From positions 3,596,001 through 3,660,000 of the forward strand of contig NZ_CP075184.1 of NCBI RefSeq assembly GCF_020510705.1: 64,000 bases of DNA, given 5' to 3'. How positions within the stretch are numbered: position 1 is the stretch's first letter; each line of letters opens with the position of its first letter. Below are positions 53,593 to 64,000 of the stretch, one piece after another. This stretch comes from Acidovorax radicis (GTDB lineage: Bacteria > Pseudomonadota > Gammaproteobacteria > Burkholderiales > Burkholderiaceae_C). Made by a program: the position numbers and the translations under genes. Below the pieces are notes generated by a model. That model saw only the letters and a list, made by a program, of their open reading frames with translations. It searched no databases and was not told where the DNA came from.

Positions 53593-54417
53593 TCAGCCCG
53601 CCCACTGCACCCATCCAGTCCATGCCGTCACCAAAACGATGATCCCGAACACAATGCGGTAATACGCAAACGGCACAAAGTTATGGGTGCTGATGTAGCG
53701 CAACAGCCAACGCACGCACAACCAGGCGCTGAGGAAAGAAAAGACCAGCCCCGTGATGAACAAGGGAAGGTCCGCCATGGACAGCAGCGCGCGCTCTTTG
53801 TAGAGGCTGTAAACGCCCGCGCCGATCAGGGTGGGAATGGCCAGAAAAAAGGAAAAATCGGTGGCAGCCTGCCGCGACAGGCCCAGCAGCATGCCGCCAA
53901 TGATGGTCGAGCCGCTGCGGCTGGTGCCCGGCACCATGGCCAGACACTGCACCAGGCCCACCTTGAGGGCATCCCATGGCGTCATCGCGTCCACGCTGTA
54001 CACGCGGGTGGCGGCCGGCGGGCGTCGCTCGGCCCACAAAATAATGAAGCCCCCGACGATGAAGGTGCTGGCAACCACCACGGGGGTGAAAAGATGCGCC
54101 TTGATGGCTTTGCCAAACAACAGCCCCAAAACCACCGCGGGCACAAACCCGATCAGCACGTTGAGCGCAAACCGCTGGGCCTGGCGCTCCGTGGGCAGGG
54201 CCACCAGCGTGGCCCGGATTTTTGACCAATACACCAGAATCACGGCAAAGATGGCGCCGGTCTGGATGGCGATGTCAAACACCTTGGCCTTGGCATCGTC
54301 AAACCCCAACAACGAGCCCGCCAAAATCAGGTGCCCGGTAGAAGAAATAGGCAAAAACTCGGTCAGCCCTTCAACCACGCCCATGATGGCGGCCTTGACC
54401 AGCAATACAGCGTCCAC
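53593..54417 (-). CDS. uppP: Undecaprenyl-diphosphatase UppP (BacA)
   Basis: 274 residues, polytopic membrane protein. Both conserved motifs are present: [20 protein letters not shown] near the N-terminus and [17 protein letters not shown] in the middle. It recycles undecaprenyl pyrophosphate for peptidoglycan and other envelope polymers and gives bacitracin resistance. An interspersed repeat lies upstream, between it and the efflux operon, so it may have a separate promoter. Confidence 0.95.
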   Translation of the reverse strand: MDAVLLVKAAIMGVVEGLTEFLPISSTGHLILAGSLLGFDDAKAKVFDIAIQTGAIFAVILVYWSKIRATLVALPTERQAQRFALNVLIGFVPAVVLGLLFGKAIKAHLFTPVVVASTFIVGGFIILWAERRPPAATRVYSVDAMTPWDALKVGLVQCLAMVPGTSRSGSTIIGGMLLGLSRQAATDFSFFLAIPTLIGAGVYSLYKERALLSMADLPLFITGLVFSFLSAWLCVRWLLRYISTHNFVPFAYYRIVFGIIVLVTAWTGWVQWAG

Positions 54418-54435
54418 GCGCGCTCCTAGAAAAAT

Positions 54436-54495
54436 TTAAGCCAAATCGGCCTCCAGCGTTTGCACATCAAGCGCTGGCAGCTATCAAAACAGGAG
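54436..54495. repeat. Interspersed palindromic repeat copy
   Basis: On the minus strand: gttttgatagctgccagcgc, ttgatgtgcaaacgctggag, gccgatttggctta. Lies between the outer-membrane factor gene and uppP and may act as a hairpin separating the two transcripts. Confidence 0.75.
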
Positions 54496-54511
54496 TATAA
54501 GCTCACCCATG

Positions 54512-55945
54512 TCACGGCTCCTGCCATGGTGCTTGCCAACCCCCGCCCAGCGCCTGGATCAGCGCCACCACCGCGAGCTGCCGGTTCACCTGCAACTGCA
54601 AGAGCGACCGCTGTGCCGACAAGGCAGACGCCTGCGCCGTCACCACCTCGGTAAAACTCACCTGCCCTGCGCGATAGCGGTTGAGCAACTGCTGCGCCGT
54701 GCGCTCGGCGGCAGACACGGCTTGCAGCCGCAGGGGCTCCTGCTCTTGAAAGGTGCGCAATGTCGTGAGTTGGTCCTCCACCCCTTGAAAGGCGGTGAGC
54801 ACCGTCTGGCGGTAAGTGGCCACCCGCACATCCCGCGCGGCTTGGGCCTGCTCCACCTTGGCCGCAGTGGCACCGGCATCAAACAAGGTCTGCGCCACCG
54901 ACAACCCGAGCGACCACACGGCGTTGGATGCCTTGAACAGATCAGCCACGCTCGAGCCCGCGCTGCCCAGCGACGCAGTGAGCCCGATGGTGGGGAAATA
55001 CGCAGACCGTTGAACGCCGATCTGCGCGTTGGCAGCCGCCACGGCACGCTCGGCCGATGCAATATCGGGCCGGCGCTGCAGCAATGCAGAGGGCACCCCC
55101 AGCGGCACATCGGGCACTGAGGCCACCCACTGCACCATGGACAGATCAAATGCGGCGGGCGCTTGCCCCGTGAGCACCGCCACGGCATGCTCGAAACGCG
55201 TGCGGTTTTGCCGAACCGTCGCCAGATCCGCTCGCGCATTGGCCAGCTGCGTTTGCGCCTGCAGCACATCCGTCTGTGCCACCACACCGGCGGCATAGCG
55301 GTTTTGGACGATTTGCAGGCTGCGTTCATAGCCCTCCACCGTGGAGCGCAGCAGTTCGCCCTCCGCATCGGCCTCGCGCAGCTGAAAATACGCCGACGCC
55401 AACGAGCCCACGGCCGACAGCCGGGCAGACGCCAGATCGGCTTCGCTGGCTTGCGCACTGGCCTGGGCATTGTTCACACTGCCCTCCAGACGCCCCCACA
55501 GATCGGGCGCCCAGTCCACACCCAGCGCGGCCTGGGTGCTGGTGCCAGAGCGGCTGGAACCATCCCCCCCCGCACGCGTTGCACTGCCCGACAGGCCAAC
55601 GGACGGAAAAAACCCTGCACGCTCCTGACGCACCACCGCCTGGGCCTGGGCGTAGGCGGCCACGGCTGCCGCGATGTTCTGGTTGGACAGTTGCACCTGC
55701 TCGGCCAGACGGTTGAGCTCGGTGTCTCCGAACAGCTCCCACCATGCCCCCCGATCCAGCGCATCGGCCGGGGCAGCAGGTGCCCAGTTGACACCCGACT
55801 CTTTGAACGTGGCGGGCACGGGAAGATCTGGGCGCTGATACGAAGGGGCGGTCGAGCACGCCGACAAAAAGGCCATCGCAAGGCACAGCGGTGCCAGGCG
55901 TGCAGTGCGAGACCGGGGGCTGGGCATGGGGGAAGACGATGTCAT
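54512..55945 (-). CDS. RND efflux outer-membrane lipoprotein (NodT/TolC family)
   Basis: 477 residues from the ATG at 55945, ten bases after the mdtC stop (a TTG at 55954 is also open). Lipobox LSACSTAPSYQRP, then two OEP repeats; signature PDLPVPATFKESGVNWAP, QVLYQNRYAAGVV-type repeats and QTLFDAGATAAKVEQAQAAR. It forms the trimeric outer-membrane duct of the pump encoded just upstream and is the last gene of the efflux operon. Confidence 0.92.
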   Translation of the reverse strand: MTSSSPMPSPRSRTARLAPLCLAMAFLSACSTAPSYQRPDLPVPATFKESGVNWAPAAPADALDRGAWWELFGDTELNRLAEQVQLSNQNIAAAVAAYAQAQAVVRQERAGFFPSVGLSGSATRAGGDGSSRSGTSTQAALGVDWAPDLWGRLEGSVNNAQASAQASEADLASARLSAVGSLASAYFQLREADAEGELLRSTVEGYERSLQIVQNRYAAGVVAQTDVLQAQTQLANARADLATVRQNRTRFEHAVAVLTGQAPAAFDLSMVQWVASVPDVPLGVPSALLQRRPDIASAERAVAAANAQIGVQRSAYFPTIGLTASLGSAGSSVADLFKASNAVWSLGLSVAQTLFDAGATAAKVEQAQAARDVRVATYRQTVLTAFQGVEDQLTTLRTFQEQEPLRLQAVSAAERTAQQLLNRYRAGQVSFTEVVTAQASALSAQRSLLQLQVNRQLAVVALIQALGGGWQAPWQEP

Positions 55946-55955
55946 GGTGCGCAAA

Positions 55956-58900
55956 TCAGTGGGCCGCGCCGGGCGTTGCGGCGCGGCTCAGGTGTTTTTC
56001 ATTGGGTGCGGGGCTGCGCAATTTGTCGAGCAACACATACACCACCGGGGTCGTCAGCAACGTCAACAGCTGGCTGGCCACGAGCCCGCCAATGATGGCA
56101 ACGCCCAACGGTTGGCGCAGCTCGGAACCCTGGCCAAACCCGATGGCCAGCGGCAAGGCCCCCAGGGCTGCCGCCATCGTGGTCATGAGGATGGGGCGAA
56201 AACGCAGCAAACACGCCTCGCGCACCGCCTCCAGTGCCGTGATGCCACGCGAACGTTCGGCCTCCAGCGCAAAGTCAATGATCATGATGGCGTTCTTCTT
56301 GACGATACCGATCAGCAGGAAGACACCGATGAGGGCAATGATGGTGAATTGCATGTTGAATAACAGCAGCGCCAGCACAGCCCCCACTCCCGCCGAAGGC
56401 AAGGTGGTAAGCACCGTGATGGGGTGAATCAGGCTTTCGTACAGCACCCCCAGCACGATGTAGATCACCACGATGGCGGTGATGATCAGGAACAACTGCT
56501 GCCCTTGCGACTGCTGGGCACTCAGCGCAGTCCCCTGAAAACTTCCGCGCACATTGGTGGGCATGGCAATGTCGGCCTCGGCCTGCTCGATGACCTGGCG
56601 CGCCTGCCCCAGTGACGTGGTGGGGTCGATGTTGAACGAGATGGTGGTCGCCAGTTCGCCGTCCTGGTGGTTGATGGATGTGGGTGAAGCGCGCTCCACC
56701 ACGTGTGCGATCGCACTGAGCGGCACCATGGTGGACGCCGCCGTGCTGATCACCTGCCCGGTGGATGCGCCGCGCTGGCCGGGGTTGGCAGCCGTGCCAG
56801 TGGTGCCTTTCGGGTTGGCCGCCACGTAGATGTCCTTGAGCGCTGGCGGGCCCAGCGCGTACTCGGGAGCCCATTCCATGATGACGGAATACTGATTGAG
56901 CTCTTCGTAAATGGTGGCCACCGAGCGTTGGCCAAAGGCGTTGTACAGCGCGTTGTCAACGGCGGCTGACGTCACGCCCAGGCGTGATGCACTGGCACGG
57001 TCCACTTCCACATAGGTCTCGACACCGTTCTCGGCCTGATCGGTATCCACATCCTGAAGCAAGGGTTCGTCCTTGAGACGATCCGACAGCTTGGTGGCCC
57101 ATGTTTTAAGGTCGGCCAGGTTGTCGCTCTTGAGCGTGTACTGGTAGGTGGAATTGCTGGAGCGGCCACCCATGCGCAAATCCTGCACAGGGTTGAGAAA
57201 CACGCGCAGGCCCGTGATCTGGTTGAGCTGCGGCCGCAGGCGCGCAATCACGGTGGGGGTGCTCTCGGTGCGCTGACCGGCCGGTTTGAGGTTCAAAAAC
57301 ATGAAGCCCCCGCCAGCGCGGCTGCCGCCAGAAAAACCCACCACGGTATCCACGGCCGGGTCTTTGCGAATGATGTCCACCGCCTGGCGCAGTTTGCGTG
57401 CCAGCGCATCCGACGAAATACTCTGGTCAGCACGCAGGCCCGCCGCCAATTGCCCGTTGTCCTGTTCCGGGAAATAGCCCTTGGGAATTTTGGCAAACAA
57501 GTACACGTTGAGCCCGATGACGGCCAGCAGGATCACCATGACCAGCGCCTTGCTCGCCAGCGCCCAGTCCAGGCTGCGCTCATAGCCACGCAGCACCCAC
57601 TGGTAGCCCCGCTCCGCCCACCGCGCCGCGCGCGAGGGAGGCTTGACGTTGGCCGGGTCGTGCGCCGCAAGCAGCCAGGCACACATCATGGGTGTGGTGG
57701 TCAGCGAGATCACCAGCGAAATCATCACGGCTGCAGACAAGGTGATGGCGAACTCACGGAACAACCGCCCGACCTGCCCGTCCATGAACAGCAGCGGAAT
57801 GAACACCGCCACCAGCGACAGGCTGATCGACAACACCGTGAAGCCCACCTCGCGTGCGCCTTGCAAGGCGGCCTGCATGCGATCCATGCCCGCCTCGATG
57901 TGGCGCATGGTGTTTTCCAGCACCACGATGGCATCGTCCACCACAAAACCCGTGGCCACCGTGAGTGCCATCAGGCTCAGGTTGTTCAGGCTGAAGCCCA
58001 GAAAATACATGACACCAAACGTGCCCAGCAGCGACACCACGGTCGCCACGGCCGGTATCACTGTGGCCCGCGCCTTGCGCAAAAACAGGCCCACCACCAG
58101 CACGACCAGCGCAATCGACACCATCAGTGTCAACTCAATCTCGTGCAGTGATGAGCGGATGGAGTTGGTGCTGTCAGAGGCCACGGCTACCTGAATGTCC
58201 TGCGGCAACTGCGCCTGCAGATCGGGCAGCAGCGCACGCACGGCATCCACGGTCTCGATGATGTTGGCCCCAGGCTGGCGCGTGATCAGCACGATGATGG
58301 CCGGATCGCCATTGAAAAGTCCCAGCGTGCGGCGGTTCTCCACCCCGTCTTCCACCCGCGCCACGTCGCCCAGACGCACCGCTGCATTGTTGCGCCAGGC
58401 CACGACGAGCGACGCATATTCGGCCGCCTTGCGCGCGGGCGACGGTGTGTAGATCTGCAGGCGGCGGCCCTCGCCTTCGATGGCGCCTTTGGGTCGATTG
58501 GCATTCGAGGCCTGGATGGCGGCACGCACGTCTTCGGCGCTGATGCCATAGCGGTTGAGGGCAAACGGCAAGAGCTCCACCCGCACGGCAGGCAGCGAGC
58601 CCCCGCCAATTTCAACGTCTCCCACGCCATCCACCTGCGACAGCCGCTGGCTGACCACGTTGGACACCGCGTCGTACACCTCGCCGGGTGTGCGTGTCTT
58701 GGAGGTCAGCGCCAGGATGATGACGGGCGATGCGGCCGAATTGCGCTTGCGGTAGGTGGGGTTGCTGCGCAGCGTGGCGGGAAGGTCGGCACGCGCGGCG
58801 TTGATGGCGGCCTGCACCTCACGCGCGGCAGCATCGATATTGCGGCTCAGATCGAACTGCAGGCTCACACGCGCCGAGCCGTTGGAGCTGCTCGATGTCA

Positions 58901-59138
58901 TTTCGTTGACACCGGCAATCACCCCCAGGCGGCGCTCCAGCGGCGTGGCCACGCTGCTGGCCATGGTCTCGGGGCTGGCGCCCGACAGACTGGCCGACAC
59001 CGAAATCGCCGGGTAATCCACCTGGGGCAAAGGCGACACTGGCAGCACAAAAAAGGCGGCGATGCCCGCCAGTGCCACGCCAACGGTGAGTAGAACGGTG
59101 GCAACGGGCCGCTCGACAAAGGGGCGGGACAGGTTCAC
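55956..59138 (-). CDS. mdtC: RND efflux pump subunit, MdtC-like
   Basis: 1060 residues, the usual RND length with twelve membrane helices. [20 protein letters not shown] at the start; [20 protein letters not shown] and the paired [20 protein letters not shown] carry the proton-relay Asp residues. It starts at a GTG that overlaps the mdtB stop (GTGA). MdtB-MdtC pairs form heterotrimeric multidrug transporters exporting bile salts, novobiocin and similar compounds; the substrate here is inferred from family. Confidence 0.93.
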   Translation of the reverse strand: MNLSRPFVERPVATVLLTVGVALAGIAAFFVLPVSPLPQVDYPAISVSASLSGASPETMASSVATPLERRLGVIAGVNEMTSSSSNGSARVSLQFDLSRNIDAAAREVQAAINAARADLPATLRSNPTYRKRNSAASPVIILALTSKTRTPGEVYDAVSNVVSQRLSQVDGVGDVEIGGGSLPAVRVELLPFALNRYGISAEDVRAAIQASNANRPKGAIEGEGRRLQIYTPSPARKAAEYASLVVAWRNNAAVRLGDVARVEDGVENRRTLGLFNGDPAIIVLITRQPGANIIETVDAVRALLPDLQAQLPQDIQVAVASDSTNSIRSSLHEIELTLMVSIALVVLVVGLFLRKARATVIPAVATVVSLLGTFGVMYFLGFSLNNLSLMALTVATGFVVDDAIVVLENTMRHIEAGMDRMQAALQGAREVGFTVLSISLSLVAVFIPLLFMDGQVGRLFREFAITLSAAVMISLVISLTTTPMMCAWLLAAHDPANVKPPSRAARWAERGYQWVLRGYERSLDWALASKALVMVILLAVIGLNVYLFAKIPKGYFPEQDNGQLAAGLRADQSISSDALARKLRQAVDIIRKDPAVDTVVGFSGGSRAGGGFMFLNLKPAGQRTESTPTVIARLRPQLNQITGLRVFLNPVQDLRMGGRSSNSTYQYTLKSDNLADLKTWATKLSDRLKDEPLLQDVDTDQAENGVETYVEVDRASASRLGVTSAAVDNALYNAFGQRSVATIYEELNQYSVIMEWAPEYALGPPALKDIYVAANPKGTTGTAANPGQRGASTGQVISTAASTMVPLSAIAHVVERASPTSINHQDGELATTISFNIDPTTSLGQARQVIEQAEADIAMPTNVRGSFQGTALSAQQSQGQQLFLIITAIVVIYIVLGVLYESLIHPITVLTTLPSAGVGAVLALLLFNMQFTIIALIGVFLLIGIVKKNAIMIIDFALEAERSRGITALEAVREACLLRFRPILMTTMAAALGALPLAIGFGQGSELRQPLGVAIIGGLVASQLLTLLTTPVVYVLLDKLRSPAPNEKHLSRAATPGAAH

Positions 59139-62100
59139 GGCACTTCCCCACCCGCCACGGGCGCCGCAGCGGTGCCCCGGCCCGTCCAGCGTCGGCCCAG
59201 GCGGTCAAACGCCAGGTAGATCACCGGCGTGGTGAACAGCGTGAGCATCTGGCTCAGGATCAGCCCCCCGAAAATGGCCAGCCCCAGCGGGCGGCGCAGC
59301 TCGGCACCGTCGCCCCAGCCCAGCATCAGCGGCAGCGCCGCAAACAGCGCCGCCAGCGTGGTCATCAGGATGGGCCGGAAGCGCAGCAACGCCGCCTGGT
59401 GGATCGCCTGCTGCGGGCCCATGCCCTGGTGGCGCTCCGCATCGATGGCGAAGTCGATCATCATGATCGCGTTCTTCTTGACGATGCCAATCAGCAAGAT
59501 GATGCCGATGATGCCAATCACGCCCAGGTCATTGCCGGTGACCATGAGCGCAAGCAGGGCGCCAACGCCCGCCGAAGGCAGGGTAGACAGAATGGTCACC
59601 GGGTGGATGTAGCTCTCGTACAGCACCCCCAGCACGATGTAAACACAGACCATGGCGGCCAAAATGAGCCACAGCTGGCTGGACAGCGATTTTTCATACG
59701 CCCCGGCGGCCCCCAGAAACTCCATCGACAGCCCCTGGGGCATGCCAATGTCCTTGGCGGCTGCGCGAATGGCGTCCACGGCCGTGCCCAGCGATACCCC
59801 TTCAGCCTTGTCGAAACCCAGCGTGGCCGACGGATATTGCGCGACACGTGTCACCTGCAGCGGCGCCAGTTGTTCGCGAATGGTGGCGACCGCCGCCAGC
59901 GGGGTGGGCGAGCCCGAGCCTGTGCGCAATTGCAGCGTACCCAGTGCCTCGGGGGTATTGAGTTGCTCCTGCTGCGCCTCCAGGATGACCCGGTACTGGT
60001 TGGTCTCTGTGAAGATGGTGGACACGATGCGCTGGCCAAAAGCGCTGTACAACGTGTCATCCACCGCACTGGCAGTGACCGCCAGGCGCGACGCCGTGTT
60101 GCGGTCGATGTCGACAAAAGCCGACAACCCCTGTGCCCCCGCATCGGTGGTGGCGTTGCGCACTTTGGGCTCGCTTTGCAGGCGGGCCACCAATTGATGT
60201 GTCCAGTCGTTGACCTGCTTCGAATCCACACCACCAATAGAGACGCGGTATTCCGTGGGGCCCGATTCCGCATCAATGGTCAGATCCTGCGTGGGCTGCA
60301 GATACAGCGTGACGCCTGCGACAGACCGCACACGCTCGCGCAGGCGCTGCATGATGGTTTCTTGCGCATCCCGCTGGGGTTTGAGGTTGATGAGCAGCCG
60401 CCCCGCATTGAGCATGGTGTTGTTGGCCGCGTCCACCCCCGCAAACGAGCTGAGCGACTGCACGTCCGGGTCCTGCAGGATGGCGCGCACGGCGGCCATC
60501 TGCAGCTCGCCCATGCGGGCATAAGAGACATCTTGCGACGCCTCGATACGCGCCTGCAGCTGCCCCGTGTCCTGTGTGGGAAAAAGCCCTTTGGGAATCA
60601 CCACATACAGCAAGGCGGTGAGCGCCAGGGTGAGCACGGCCACCACCAACGTGATGCCCTGGTGGCGCAACACCCACTGCAACCAGCGGTCATACCTCGC
60701 AATCACCCGCTCAAACCCCTTGTTGATACGGCCTGCCACGCCCGTGGGGCCACCCACAGGCTCGGGGCGCAACCAGCGTGCCGCCATCATGGGCACCAGC
60801 GTGAGCGACACCACGCCCGAGATCAGGATGGTGATCGCAAGCGTCACGGCGAACTCCCGAAACAGCCGCCCCACCACGTCGCTCATGAACAGCAACGGAA
60901 TCAGCACGGCAATCAGCGACACCGTCAGGGAAATGATCGTGAAACCGATCTGCGTGGCGCCCTTCATGGCGGCTTGAAACGGGGGCTCGCCTTCTTCCAG
61001 ATAACGCGCGATGTTTTCGATCATCACGATGGCGTCGTCCACCACAAACCCCGTGGCAATGGTCAGCGCCATCAGGCTCAGGTTGTTGAGGCTGTAGCCC
61101 AACAGGTACATCACGCCACAGGTGCCGATCAACGAAATGGGGACGGCCAGGCTCGCGATCACCGTGGCGCGCAGGCTGTGCAGAAAAAAGAAAATCACCA
61201 GCACCACCATGAGCACAGCAAGCGCCAGCTCCATCTCGACGTGTTCCACCGACGAGCGAATACCCTTGGTGCGATCCGACAGCACCTGCACCTTGAGCGA
61301 CGCCGGCAGCCCCGCCTGCAGCTCGGGCAGCAGTTTCTTGATGCTGTCCACGGTGGCAATCACGTTGGCGCCCGGCTGCCGCTGCACGTTGAGGATGATG
61401 GCCGGTGTCTCGTTGGCCCAGGCGCCCAGGCGGTTGTTCTCGGCACTGTCCACCACGCGCGCCACTTCGAGCATGCGCACCGGGGCACCGTTGCGCCACG
61501 AGACAATCAGATTCTTGTAGTCCTCGGCCGTGAGGAGTTGGTCGTTGGCATTGATGGTGTACGACCGCTGCGGCCCGTCAAAGCTGCCCTTGGCACTGTT
61601 GGCATTGGCCGCCGTGATGGCTGTGCGCAGGGTATCGAGGCCAATGCCATACGACGCGAGCGCCTTGGTGTCGGCCTGGATGCGCACCGCAGGACGTTGC
61701 CCGCCCGCCAGCGACACCAGCCCCACACCGCTGACCTGGCTGATCTTCTGCGCCACGCGCGTGTTGACCAGGTTCTGCACTTCGGTCAGGGGCAGCGTGT
61801 CGGAGCTGACGGCCAGCGTCAGCACCGGGGCATCGGCGGGGTTGACCTTGGCGTACACCGGGGGGGCGGGCAGGTCGGCCGGCAACAGCGAGGTGCCGGC
61901 ATTGATGGCCGCCTGCACTTCCTGCTCGGCCACGTCCAGCGCCAGCCCCAGGCCGAACTGCAAGGTGACGATGGACACGCCCGAGGCACTGGTGGATGCC
62001 ATGCGTTCGAGCCCGGGCATCTGCCCAAACTGCCGCTCCAGTGGTGCACTCACCGTGCGGCTCATCACCTCGGGGCTGGCCCCGGGGTACAGGGTCTGCA

Positions 62101-62239
62101 CCTGGATGGTGGGGTAGTCCACCTCGGGCAAGGCCGACAGCGGCAGGAAACGAAAACCCACCAGACCGGCCAGCACGATCGCCACCATCAGCAGCGCGGT
62201 GGCCACAGGCCTTTCAATGAACGGACGCGAAGGACTCAT
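59135..62239 (-). CDS. mdtB: RND efflux pump subunit, MdtB-like
   Basis: 1034 residues with twelve membrane helices. [20 protein letters not shown] at the start and [20 protein letters not shown] in TM4. It is related to the next gene but clearly different, as expected for an MdtB/MdtC pair. It begins 15 bases after the adaptor stop and ends inside the start of mdtC, so the two pump chains should be made in equal amounts. Confidence 0.93.
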   Translation of the reverse strand: MSPSRPFIERPVATALLMVAIVLAGLVGFRFLPLSALPEVDYPTIQVQTLYPGASPEVMSRTVSAPLERQFGQMPGLERMASTSASGVSIVTLQFGLGLALDVAEQEVQAAINAGTSLLPADLPAPPVYAKVNPADAPVLTLAVSSDTLPLTEVQNLVNTRVAQKISQVSGVGLVSLAGGQRPAVRIQADTKALASYGIGLDTLRTAITAANANSAKGSFDGPQRSYTINANDQLLTAEDYKNLIVSWRNGAPVRMLEVARVVDSAENNRLGAWANETPAIILNVQRQPGANVIATVDSIKKLLPELQAGLPASLKVQVLSDRTKGIRSSVEHVEMELALAVLMVVLVIFFFLHSLRATVIASLAVPISLIGTCGVMYLLGYSLNNLSLMALTIATGFVVDDAIVMIENIARYLEEGEPPFQAAMKGATQIGFTIISLTVSLIAVLIPLLFMSDVVGRLFREFAVTLAITILISGVVSLTLVPMMAARWLRPEPVGGPTGVAGRINKGFERVIARYDRWLQWVLRHQGITLVVAVLTLALTALLYVVIPKGLFPTQDTGQLQARIEASQDVSYARMGELQMAAVRAILQDPDVQSLSSFAGVDAANNTMLNAGRLLINLKPQRDAQETIMQRLRERVRSVAGVTLYLQPTQDLTIDAESGPTEYRVSIGGVDSKQVNDWTHQLVARLQSEPKVRNATTDAGAQGLSAFVDIDRNTASRLAVTASAVDDTLYSAFGQRIVSTIFTETNQYRVILEAQQEQLNTPEALGTLQLRTGSGSPTPLAAVATIREQLAPLQVTRVAQYPSATLGFDKAEGVSLGTAVDAIRAAAKDIGMPQGLSMEFLGAAGAYEKSLSSQLWLILAAMVCVYIVLGVLYESYIHPVTILSTLPSAGVGALLALMVTGNDLGVIGIIGIILLIGIVKKNAIMMIDFAIDAERHQGMGPQQAIHQAALLRFRPILMTTLAALFAALPLMLGWGDGAELRRPLGLAIFGGLILSQMLTLFTTPVIYLAFDRLGRRWTGRGTAAAPVAGGEVP

Positions 62240-62254
62240 GCTGAAAGCCCGCGC

Positions 62255-63601
62255 TCAAGGATTCTGTGCCGGACGCTGGCGGCGGTGCCCACCTGCCGCT
62301 GAGGCGCCCGTGCGGGGCGCCGACGCGCCAGCGCCTGGCCCGCTCGCTCCGGAACGGGGGCTGCGCGCGCCCGATGCCGCCTGGGCACCCGGCAGCTGAA
62401 CCTTCATCCCGTCCTGCAGACGGTCGCCGCCTTCGGTCACTACGCGCTCACCGTCCTTGAGCCCTTCGGTGATCGCCATGAGCCCCACCGTGGCCAGCCC
62501 GCGCTTGACCTTGCGCAGCGACACCGTGTGGTCTTCGTTGATGACATACACGTAATCGCCACTAGAGCCTGTGCGCACGGCAGTGACAGGCACCACCGTG
62601 GCCGACACCGTGCGCAGCAGCAATTGCACATTCACGAACTGATTGGGAAACAGTGCACCCGCCGCGTTCTCGAAGCGGGCCTTGGCCTTGACCGTGCCGG
62701 TGCTCGTGTCCACCAGGTTGTCGAGCGTGGAAAAAAGGCCCTTGTCGAGCTCGGCCTTGCGCGTGCGGTCGAACGCCGTCACCCCCAGCGATGCGGTCTG
62801 CGCCTGCGCCGCAAGCACATCGGCCACCCGGTCTTGCGGCACCGAAAACTGCACATCGATGGGCGCAATCTGGGTAATGGTGGCAATACCTGCCGTGTCC
62901 CCGGACGTCACATAGTTGCCGGCATCCACCGTGCGCAAGCCGATGCGCCCCGAGGCGGGCGCTGTGAGCCGGGTGTAGTTGAGGTTCAGCCGCGCCGTGC
63001 CCTCCTGGGCCTTGTCGGTCATCACCGTGCCTTCCAGCTGCTTGACCAGCGCCGCTTGCGTGTCCACATCCTGGCGCGCGATGGAGTCTTGCGACAGCAG
63101 CGTGCGGTAGCGCTCCAGCGTCAGGCGCGCGTTGTCCAGTTGCGCCTCGTCCCTTCGGCGAGTGCCTTCGGCCTGCATCAGGGCCTGCTCAAAAGGGCGG
63201 GCGTCTATCTGCGCCAGCAACTGCCCCTTCTTGACCATTTGCCCCTCGGTGAACAGCACCTGGGTAAGCAGGCCAGACACCTGGGGCCGCAGGGTGACCG
63301 TGGTGGCGGGGATCACGGTCCCCAGCGCGTCGATGATCACAGGCAGCTCGGCCTTGCGTGCAACCGCCTCACCCACCGTCACCAGGGGCCGCCCGCCCCC
63401 CGGTGCACGGCCAGGCCCCTGCGCCGGGTCGCTGGTCGAGCGCTGGATGAGGTACCAGGCAGCCCCGCCCACCAGCCCCACAAGAGCCAGCGCCACCAGG
63501 CTTCCCACCCAGCGCGACCGCTTGGCGGGCTTGCCGGAAGGGGTGGGTGAGGCGGGGGGAATGGCCGATGGCGGGGTCGCTTTGACTTCTTGCGGGTTCA
63601 T
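62255..63601 (-). CDS. mdtA: RND periplasmic adaptor, MdtA-like
   Basis: 448 residues: an N-terminal membrane anchor (about 33-52), beta-barrel and lipoyl domains (PQVSGLLTQVLFTEGQMVKK; APASGRIGLRTVDAGNYVTS), an alpha-hairpin (about 140-210) and a membrane-proximal domain. The C-terminal tail of about 45 residues is rich in Gly, Ala, Arg and Ser and is longer than usual. First gene of the mdtA-mdtB-mdtC-outer membrane factor operon. It links the inner-membrane pump to the outer-membrane duct. Confidence 0.93.
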   Translation of the reverse strand: MNPQEVKATPPSAIPPASPTPSGKPAKRSRWVGSLVALALVGLVGGAAWYLIQRSTSDPAQGPGRAPGGGRPLVTVGEAVARKAELPVIIDALGTVIPATTVTLRPQVSGLLTQVLFTEGQMVKKGQLLAQIDARPFEQALMQAEGTRRRDEAQLDNARLTLERYRTLLSQDSIARQDVDTQAALVKQLEGTVMTDKAQEGTARLNLNYTRLTAPASGRIGLRTVDAGNYVTSGDTAGIATITQIAPIDVQFSVPQDRVADVLAAQAQTASLGVTAFDRTRKAELDKGLFSTLDNLVDTSTGTVKAKARFENAAGALFPNQFVNVQLLLRTVSATVVPVTAVRTGSSGDYVYVINEDHTVSLRKVKRGLATVGLMAITEGLKDGERVVTEGGDRLQDGMKVQLPGAQAASGARSPRSGASGPGAGASAPRTGASAAGGHRRQRPAQNP

Positions 63602-63730
63602 GACGGTCCTGATTCGTGTTCTTGGGCTGCGGGCCGGGCCTTCGCACGGTGGCGAGAGGCGTGGGGCCGCGCCATGGCGGATCGTAGAGGGTCGACTCCG
63701 GCTCTGCGTTGAACGCTGTGCGAAGAAAAG

Positions 63731-63746
63731 TAAACCTGAAGGTTAA
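63731..63746. promoter_or_regulatory. Short palindrome upstream of the efflux operon
   Basis: taaacctgaaggttaa, with the symmetric core acctgaaggt, in the 287-base divergent region between the adaptor gene and the gene at 63889. It could be an operator for a repressor or MerR-type activator, but no regulator gene lies nearby to support a choice. Confidence 0.3.
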
Positions 63747-63888
63747 GCACGGTCTGCGCAAAGCCCTGCAGGTCGCGCAGCGTTCGTGCATTTCACGGTG
63801 CCGGTCCTGCATTTCGTCGCACGGCGCTGGCAGCAACCGGGGGGTGTCGGCACAGTCCGCTCCATCGAACGCGCCAGGAGCACCCGCC

Positions 63889-64000
63889 ATGCCACTCACC
63901 CCCGTCATCGCCATCCACCTTGCCGCTGCCCTGGCTGCGGTTGCCATCGGTCCCATCGCCCTGTGGGCCCGCCAAGGCGCCACCCAACGGCCCCGCCTGC
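63889..64000 (+). CDS. Start of a probable DUF2306-like membrane protein (partial)
   Basis: An ATG at 63889 with AGGAG eight bases upstream opens a frame MPLTPVIAIHLAAALAAVAI, then GPIALWARQG and a basic stretch, running off the window. The first membrane segment and the following Arg-rich loop fit DUF2306-type membrane proteins. Only 37 residues are visible. Confidence 0.5.
   Translation, partial: MPLTPVIAIHLAAALAAVAIGPIALWARQGATQRPRL

Noticed and set aside
59399..62302. A 967-codon plus-strand frame opposite the RND pump gene
   Set aside because: Antisense shadow of mdtB: composition is dominated by His, Arg, Gln and Gly with no domain, while the minus strand encodes a full RND transporter.

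Overview
The window looks like chromosomal DNA of a GC-rich betaproteobacterium of the Comamonadaceae, most like Acidovorax or a close relative. The evidence is the gene families (PmbA next to DarP and Mog, the CysE-TrmJ/SuhB block, Bug-type solute-binding protein, MutS) and seven copies of a short interspersed palindromic repeat that I associate with this family. I saw no rRNA, tRNA or CRISPR array.

Layout. 1-11.8 kb is core and metabolic: a LysR regulator divergent from a tartrate/D-malate dehydrogenase, a second LysR gene, an AraC-VOC-small membrane protein operon, pmbA, darP-mog, an unknown membrane protein, cysE, trmJ and suhB. 11.8-20.5 kb is one minus-strand operon for c-di-GMP and phosphorelay signalling: GGDEF-EAL protein, 1625-residue hybrid kinase, HD-GYP response regulator. 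20.5-38.5 kb is a mosaic of acquired and decaying DNA: an msrA tail, a truncated unknown gene, IS5, IS30 and IS3 relics, a cheW-mcp pair, a six-gene soluble c-di-GMP/phosphorelay cluster (25.1-32.1 kb), an IS3-family element with an amber-interrupted transposase, a TetR-controlled tautomerase/VOC cassette with a clear operator, an IS30 element abutting an IS5 fragment, and the 3' half of polB. 38.6-41 kb holds a LysR/Bug pair and a two-gene envelope fragment. 41-44.4 kb looks like a small integrase-bearing island against the 5' end of mutS. 44.4-54.5 kb has mutS, a wrecked MmeI-like restriction-modification gene, an orphan Anbu-type proteasome homologue, a hydrolase, a membrane diguanylate cyclase, a MipA/OmpV protein and uppP. 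54.5-63.6 kb is a complete tripartite RND efflux operon (adaptor, two pumps, outer-membrane factor). The window ends in the start of a probable DUF2306-like gene.

Working together: c-di-GMP turnover dominates. Two GGDEF/EAL proteins, one membrane GGDEF protein, two HD-GYP proteins, an HDOD protein, two histidine kinases and several receiver domains lie within about 41 kb. The six-gene cluster at 25.1-32.1 kb is the best candidate for an uncharacterised system: a soluble kinase, three similar receiver domains on different outputs, an HDOD protein, and a small stand-alone domain that also forms the tail of the HD-GYP protein. A second theme is the interspersed repeat: copies appear to have been absorbed in frame into MutS and probably TrmJ, and another sits where the catalytic core of the MmeI-like gene is missing.
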